Position numbers and translations under genes: made by a program. Of a stretch of 64,000 nucleotides of DNA, positions 60,863 to 64,000 are shown piece by piece. Location of the stretch: positions 62,001 through 126,000 of the forward strand of contig NZ_JYIJ01000014.1 of assembly GCF_001543895.1 (NCBI RefSeq), read 5' to 3'. This stretch comes from Carbonactinospora thermoautotrophica. Its GTDB lineage: Bacteria; Actinomycetota; Actinomycetes; Streptomycetales; Carbonactinosporaceae. Numbering within the stretch: position 1 is the first letter of the stretch; each line of letters starts with the position of its first letter. Below the pieces are notes generated by a model that was not told the DNA's origin, did no database searches, and saw nothing but the letters and a program-made list of their open reading frames with translations.

Positions 60863-61636
60863 CTACTGCGCGGTCATCCCGCCGTCGGCGGTCACGATCG
60901 ACCCGGTGAGGAAGGAGGAGTCGTCGCTGGCCAGGAACAGCGCGACGCGGGCGATCTCCTCAGGTGTACCGAGCCTGCCGATCGGGTACTTGGCGACGGT
61001 CATCGCCAGTCCGGCCTCCAGGTCGCCACCGCCGCGCGCCCGCAGCATCGGCTCCATGAGAGGGGTGAAGACGGTGCCCGGGCAGATGGCGTTGACCCGG
61101 ATGCGGTGGCTGGCGAGGTCGAGCGCCATGGACCGGGTGAGGGACACCACCGCGCCCTTGGCGGCGCAGTAGGCGGCGAAGTTGCGGATCCCGACCAGCG
61201 CGGCGACCGAGCCCTGATTGATGATCGCGCCGCCGCCGGATTCGGCGATGCGCGGCACCGCCGCCCGCGAGCACAGGAAGGTGCCCTTGACGTTGACCGC
61301 GAAGCACCGGTCCCAGTCGGCCTCTGTCGCCTCGGCGACCGACCCGGAGCTGTCCACCCCGGCGTTGTTGTACAGGACGTCGAGCCGCCCGAACTCCGCC
61401 ACGGCCCGGGCGACGGCGGACTCGGCCTGTTCGGCGACCGCCACATCGACGGGGACCGCGATCGCTTTGCCGCCCCCCTTGGTGATCTTGAGCGCCGTCT
61501 CCTCAGCCGCTTCTGCGCGCAGGTCGGCCACTACCACGGCCGCGCCCTCGGCGGCGAACAGCTCGGCGGCGGCTTGGCCGATCCCCGAGCCAGCGCCGGT
61601 GATCAGTGCGACCTTGCCGTCCAGTCGCCCAGTCAT
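60863..61636 (-). CDS. Short-chain dehydrogenase/reductase
   Basis: 257 residues, a classical SDR. It has cofactor loop TGAGSGIG (13-20), an acidic residue after strand 2 (VVADLR) favouring NAD, NNAG (90-93), and catalytic S143, Y156 and K160 (YCAAK). Substrate is unknown. In coenzyme M-based epoxide pathways SDRs oxidise 2-hydroxyalkyl-CoM and use arginines to grip the sulfonate. R151, R198 and R200 are available, but their exact positions do not clearly match, so that role is only a possibility. Confidence 0.85.
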   Translation of the reverse strand: MTGRLDGKVALITGAGSGIGQAAAELFAAEGAAVVVADLRAEAAEETALKITKGGGKAIAVPVDVAVAEQAESAVARAVAEFGRLDVLYNNAGVDSSGSVAEATEADWDRCFAVNVKGTFLCSRAAVPRIAESGGGAIINQGSVAALVGIRNFAAYCAAKGAVVSLTRSMALDLASHRIRVNAICPGTVFTPLMEPMLRARGGGDLEAGLAMTVAKYPIGRLGTPEEIARVALFLASDDSSFLTGSIVTADGGMTAQ

Positions 61637-61667
61637 GTCTTCCGTCCTCTCTGGTCTGCGTCACAGC

Positions 61668-61991
61668 TCACAGCGCCGTCCACCCGCCGGCGACCACGAG
61701 GGCGTGTCCGGTCAGGTAGGCGAGTCGGTCCCCGGCGAGCAGGGCGATCGCCTCCGCGATCTCCTCAGGGCGGGCCACTCGGCCCATCGGGATGGTGGCC
61801 TCGACCTGCGCCCGCAGCTCGGGCACGTCGGTACGGATCGCGAGGACGTCTCCGGCGGAGACGGCCACGTTGAGGACCGTGACCCGGAAGCCGTCCTCAA
61901 CCAGCCGCTTCGTCGTCGCCTGCCCGATCCCGGACGCGCCGCCGGTGACGACCGCGACCCGGTCCGCCGCAGAGCTCTGAAACCCGGACAT
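61668..61991 (-). pseudogene. SDR gene with a large internal in-frame deletion
   Basis: 107 residues. It has a normal SDR start (VAVVTGGASGIGQATTKRL), then about ten lines of fold are missing and the protein resumes with the normal SDR end (PMGRVARPEEIAEAIALLAG, YLTGHALVVAGG). The NNAG and Ser-Tyr-Lys catalytic parts are gone, so it cannot be an active dehydrogenase. The frame is kept and it sits 2 bases after the flavoprotein stop. This is most likely a deletion remnant of a second SDR, which is notable since epoxide pathways use paired stereospecific SDRs. Confidence 0.78.
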
Positions 61992-61993
61992 GG

Positions 61994-63364
61994 CTAGGCC
62001 AGGACCTGCTCGTTCGGCCGCGCTGCGGCGGCCATCGCCGCTTGCGCCGCCAGCAGGACCGGTTCGTAGACGGGAGCGTATGGCGGCGCGTAGGACAGGT
62101 CCGCGGCGAGGAGGTCGGTCAGGTCGAAGCCCGCCTGGAGCGCGATGGCGAGCGCATCGATCCGCTTGGCAACACCGTCGCCGGCGCCGACGAGTTGCGC
62201 GCCGAGCAGCCGTCCGTCGCGCTGGTGGACCAGGCGAACGGAGACCGGACCGGTGTTCGGGTAGTACTTGGCGCGAGACCTGCCCTCCACATCGGTGGCG
62301 ACCGCGGGCAATCCCTCGGCGAGGGCCTCGGTGAGAGTGAGTCCCGTCCGGGCGACGGCGAGGTCGAACACCTTCACCACCGCCGTGCCGACGATCCCGG
62401 GGAACCGCGCATCCCCGCCCGCGGCGACGGTGCCGGCCACCCGCCCGGTCTTGTTGGCGGCCGGGCCGAGCGGCACGAACGCCGGGCGGCCGAGCACCCG
62501 GTGGTACGGGGCGATGCAGTCGCCGACGGCGTACACATCCGGCAGCGACGTGCGCATTTGATCGTCGACGAGCAGCGCGCCGCCGGGGCCGGTCGCCGCG
62601 CCCGCCGCGGCGGCGATGTCGGATCCGGGGCGCACGCCGACGGCCAGCACGATCACGTCCACCGCCAGCGACGACCCGTCGATGACCGCCTCCAGTTGGT
62701 CGGCCGTGCGGCGTACCTCCTCCAGCCGCGCGCCGAGCCGCAGGTCCACCCCTTGGCGGCGTACCTCCTTCTCGACCAGCGCCGCTATGGGCGCGTCGAG
62801 GTTCGGCATGACCTGCGACGTCATCTCGACCACGGTCACGGCCACGCCGCGTGCGGCGAGCGCCTCGGCCATCTCCAAGCCGATGTAACCGGCGCCGACC
62901 ACCAGGGCACGGCCGATTCGCCCGGCGTCGAGGAGGCTGCGCAGGCTGATCGCGTCCTCCAACGCCCGGACGGTGAACACCCGCTGGTCGGAGAGCCCCG
63001 GCACGGGCGGGAGCGCGGGCACGCCTCCGGTCGCGACGACCAACCTGTGGTAGGACATGCGCGCTTCCCGGCCGTCCTCGACGTAGTAGACGACGTGCCG
63101 GTCCGGATCGAGCCGCGTGGCCCGCGCGTTCAGCTTCAAGTTGATCCGTCGGCGGTCGCGGAAGAATGCCGGCGGGTAGGCGACCAGGTCGTCCGCGGCG
63201 GTGACCAGGCCGCTCAGGTAGTACGGGATGCCGCACAGGCCGTACGCGGCGAACCCGCTGGCCTCCAGGACCACGATCTCCAGGGACGGGTCGACACGAC
63301 GCGCCGCGGATGCCGCCGACATCCCCGCCGCGCCGCCGCCGACGACGACCAATCGGTGCCTCAC
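61994..63364 (-). CDS. FAD-dependent pyridine nucleotide-disulfide oxidoreductase (CoA-disulfide reductase-like)
   Basis: 456 residues. FAD motif VVVGGGAAGMSAA at the start, a single redox Cys C44 (YGLCGIPYYL), NAD motif VVGAGYIGLEMAEAL near 165-180, second FAD motif TSLPDVYAVGDC, and a dimerisation domain. One cysteine in the GxxCGxPYY position marks the CoA-disulfide/persulfide reductase and NADH oxidase group. It lacks the CxxxxC pair of ketopropyl-CoM carboxylase. GTG start with GGGAGGAG upstream. It is the first gene of the minus-strand operon and divergent from comA. It could reduce a mixed disulfide of CoA or coenzyme M. Confidence 0.87.
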   Translation of the reverse strand: MRHRLVVVGGGAAGMSAASAARRVDPSLEIVVLEASGFAAYGLCGIPYYLSGLVTAADDLVAYPPAFFRDRRRINLKLNARATRLDPDRHVVYYVEDGREARMSYHRLVVATGGVPALPPVPGLSDQRVFTVRALEDAISLRSLLDAGRIGRALVVGAGYIGLEMAEALAARGVAVTVVEMTSQVMPNLDAPIAALVEKEVRRQGVDLRLGARLEEVRRTADQLEAVIDGSSLAVDVIVLAVGVRPGSDIAAAAGAATGPGGALLVDDQMRTSLPDVYAVGDCIAPYHRVLGRPAFVPLGPAANKTGRVAGTVAAGGDARFPGIVGTAVVKVFDLAVARTGLTLTEALAEGLPAVATDVEGRSRAKYYPNTGPVSVRLVHQRDGRLLGAQLVGAGDGVAKRIDALAIALQAGFDLTDLLAADLSYAPPYAPVYEPVLLAAQAAMAAAARPNEQVLA

Positions 63365-63529
63365 GCTTCGCTCCTCCCGCTTGGTAGCCGGAACGCTAGG
63401 AATGCGGCGCAGGACCATCCATGACCCAGCAGGGCGAAAGAACCGTCGATGTTGGTACTGGCAGGACACAGACTGGGAAACTCCGTCTGCCTACGGTCGA
63501 GCCAGGCATCAACCAGTGGAGGCGTAGCC
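63365..63529. promoter_or_regulatory. Divergent promoter region of the flavoprotein operon and comA
   Basis: 165 bp between two start codons pointing away from each other, with GGGAGGAG on one side and GGAGG (63518-63522) on the other. It must contain both promoters. No clear operator or -10/-35 pair stands out. Confidence 0.5.
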
Positions 63530-64000
63530 GTGTGGGACTGTCCGGACTTCCTCGCGCTACCCGACCGCGCGCAAAAGCCGCGTCGCCATGGGATCACCCA
63601 CGTCCTCGACAAGGGCACGACGACCGCGGAGCTGGAGGCTCTGCTTGCGCAGGTGGGGCATCTTGTGGACGTGCTCAAGATCGGGTGGGGCATCGCGTAC
63701 ATCGACCCGACGATCAAAGAGCGCGTCGCGCTGTGCCACGCGGCCGGCGTCACGGTCTGCCTCGGTGGGACGCTGCTCGAGGTGGCCGTGTGCCAGGGCC
63801 GCGAGGCTGAGCTGCGGCGCTGGGCGGTCGAGATCGGCATCACCGCGGTCGAGGTGTCCAACGGCTTGCGCGCGATGACTGCTGAGTGGAAAACCGAGCT
63901 GATCCGTTCCCTGGCCGCGGACTTCACGGTGCTCGCGGAGACCGGAGCCAAGGACGGCAACGCCCCCGTGGTGACCGGGCACTGGCTGGCTGAGATGGAA
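63530..64000 (+). CDS. comA: Phosphosulfolactate synthase (ComA family), 3' end outside the window
   Basis: 157 codons are visible, open to the right edge. All ComA landmarks appear in order: VLDKG (25-29), LKIGWG (49-54), LGGTLLE (78-84), VEVSNG (107-112) and VLAETGAKDG (132-141). ComA adds sulfite to phosphoenolpyruvate, the first committed step of coenzyme M synthesis in methanogens; bacteria that degrade epoxides with coenzyme M carry relatives of it. The GTG start follows GGAGG at normal spacing. Some bacterial ComA-like proteins have other, unknown roles, so the coenzyme M link depends on comB-E-like genes to the right of the window. Confidence 0.85.
   Translation, partial: MWDCPDFLALPDRAQKPRRHGITHVLDKGTTTAELEALLAQVGHLVDVLKIGWGIAYIDPTIKERVALCHAAGVTVCLGGTLLEVAVCQGREAELRRWAVEIGITAVEVSNGLRAMTAEWKTELIRSLAADFTVLAETGAKDGNAPVVTGHWLAEME

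Noticed and set aside
61994..63364. 2-ketopropyl-CoM oxidoreductase/carboxylase
   Set aside because: That enzyme has a redox CxxxxC pair; this protein has one Cys in the GxCGxPYY position, as in CoA-disulfide reductases.
1..64000. rRNA, tRNA or CRISPR arrays
   Set aside because: No cloverleaf-like or rRNA-like stretch and no regularly spaced direct repeats were seen; only short tandem repeats of 11-12 bp exist.

Overview
This 64 kb window comes from a high-GC actinomycete. The evidence is the strong G/C third-position bias, many GTG starts, a separate lnt-ppm1-fxsA-rbpA block, and a sigma-R type promoter ahead of rbpA. No rRNA, tRNA or CRISPR is visible, and the genus cannot be fixed from the sequence alone. 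The gene content is dominated by short-chain hydrocarbon and ketone metabolism, plus one unusual peptide natural-product locus.

Layout. 1-6688 (+): an amidohydrolase (cut by the left edge), a MIP18/DUF59-like protein and a zinc alcohol dehydrogenase, a trio known from soluble propane monooxygenase operons. It is followed directly by a complete copper membrane monooxygenase operon in the order C-A-B and two small membrane proteins. 7442-10842: housekeeping lnt, ppm1, fxsA, a two-way terminator and rbpA. 11146-16278: an UMF1-type transporter, a glycerophosphodiesterase, a ROK regulator, a P-loop kinase and a DUF6098-like protein. 16310-19867: a cytosine salvage locus (PucR regulator, yeast-type cytosine deaminase, NCS1 permease). 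20410-23939: an HTH regulator, a methanethiol oxidase with a membrane partner and a cysteine-containing leader peptide, and a frameshifted FmdB zinc ribbon.

24262-37341 (+) is the most novel block. Two Fur-family (Zur-like) boxes flank a FecBCD-type metal importer. The second box precedes a 36-residue acidic peptide, a perfect hairpin, and a run of mostly overlapping genes for a TOMM/YcaO-type peptide maturation machine (leader-binding protein, S15 hydrolase, YcaO, SagB-like dehydrogenase) and a CydDC-like exporter pair. I read it as a zinc-responsive RiPP system, possibly making a metallophore.

37793-41889 is a plastic region: an Lrp regulator, a decayed persulfide dioxygenase-rhodanese gene, a MetE-like zinc protein of the size of epoxyalkane:coenzyme M transferase, a 248-bp copy of the 3' end of a gene 16.6 kb away, a 190-bp MITE-like element and a broken IS5-type transposase. 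41890-56896 (+) is a five-gene ketone carboxylase cluster with the gene order of acetophenone carboxylase, followed by a CoA-transferase pair, an acyl-CoA ligase, a thiolase and a MalT-type regulator. 57020-63364 (-) holds an ADP-forming acyl-CoA synthetase, a second CoA-transferase, an SDR, a deleted SDR and a CoA-disulfide-reductase-like flavoprotein. Divergent from it, running off the right edge, is a phosphosulfolactate synthase (ComA family), the first step of coenzyme M synthesis.

How it fits together (inference): alkanes are hydroxylated by the copper enzyme and perhaps by a soluble enzyme encoded left of the window. Secondary alcohols are oxidised to ketones by the dehydrogenase. Ketones are carboxylated to beta-keto acids, activated with CoA and cleaved by the thiolase. 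ComA plus the MetE-like protein suggest a parallel coenzyme M route for epoxides from alkenes. The Zn-regulated peptide locus may supply metal.
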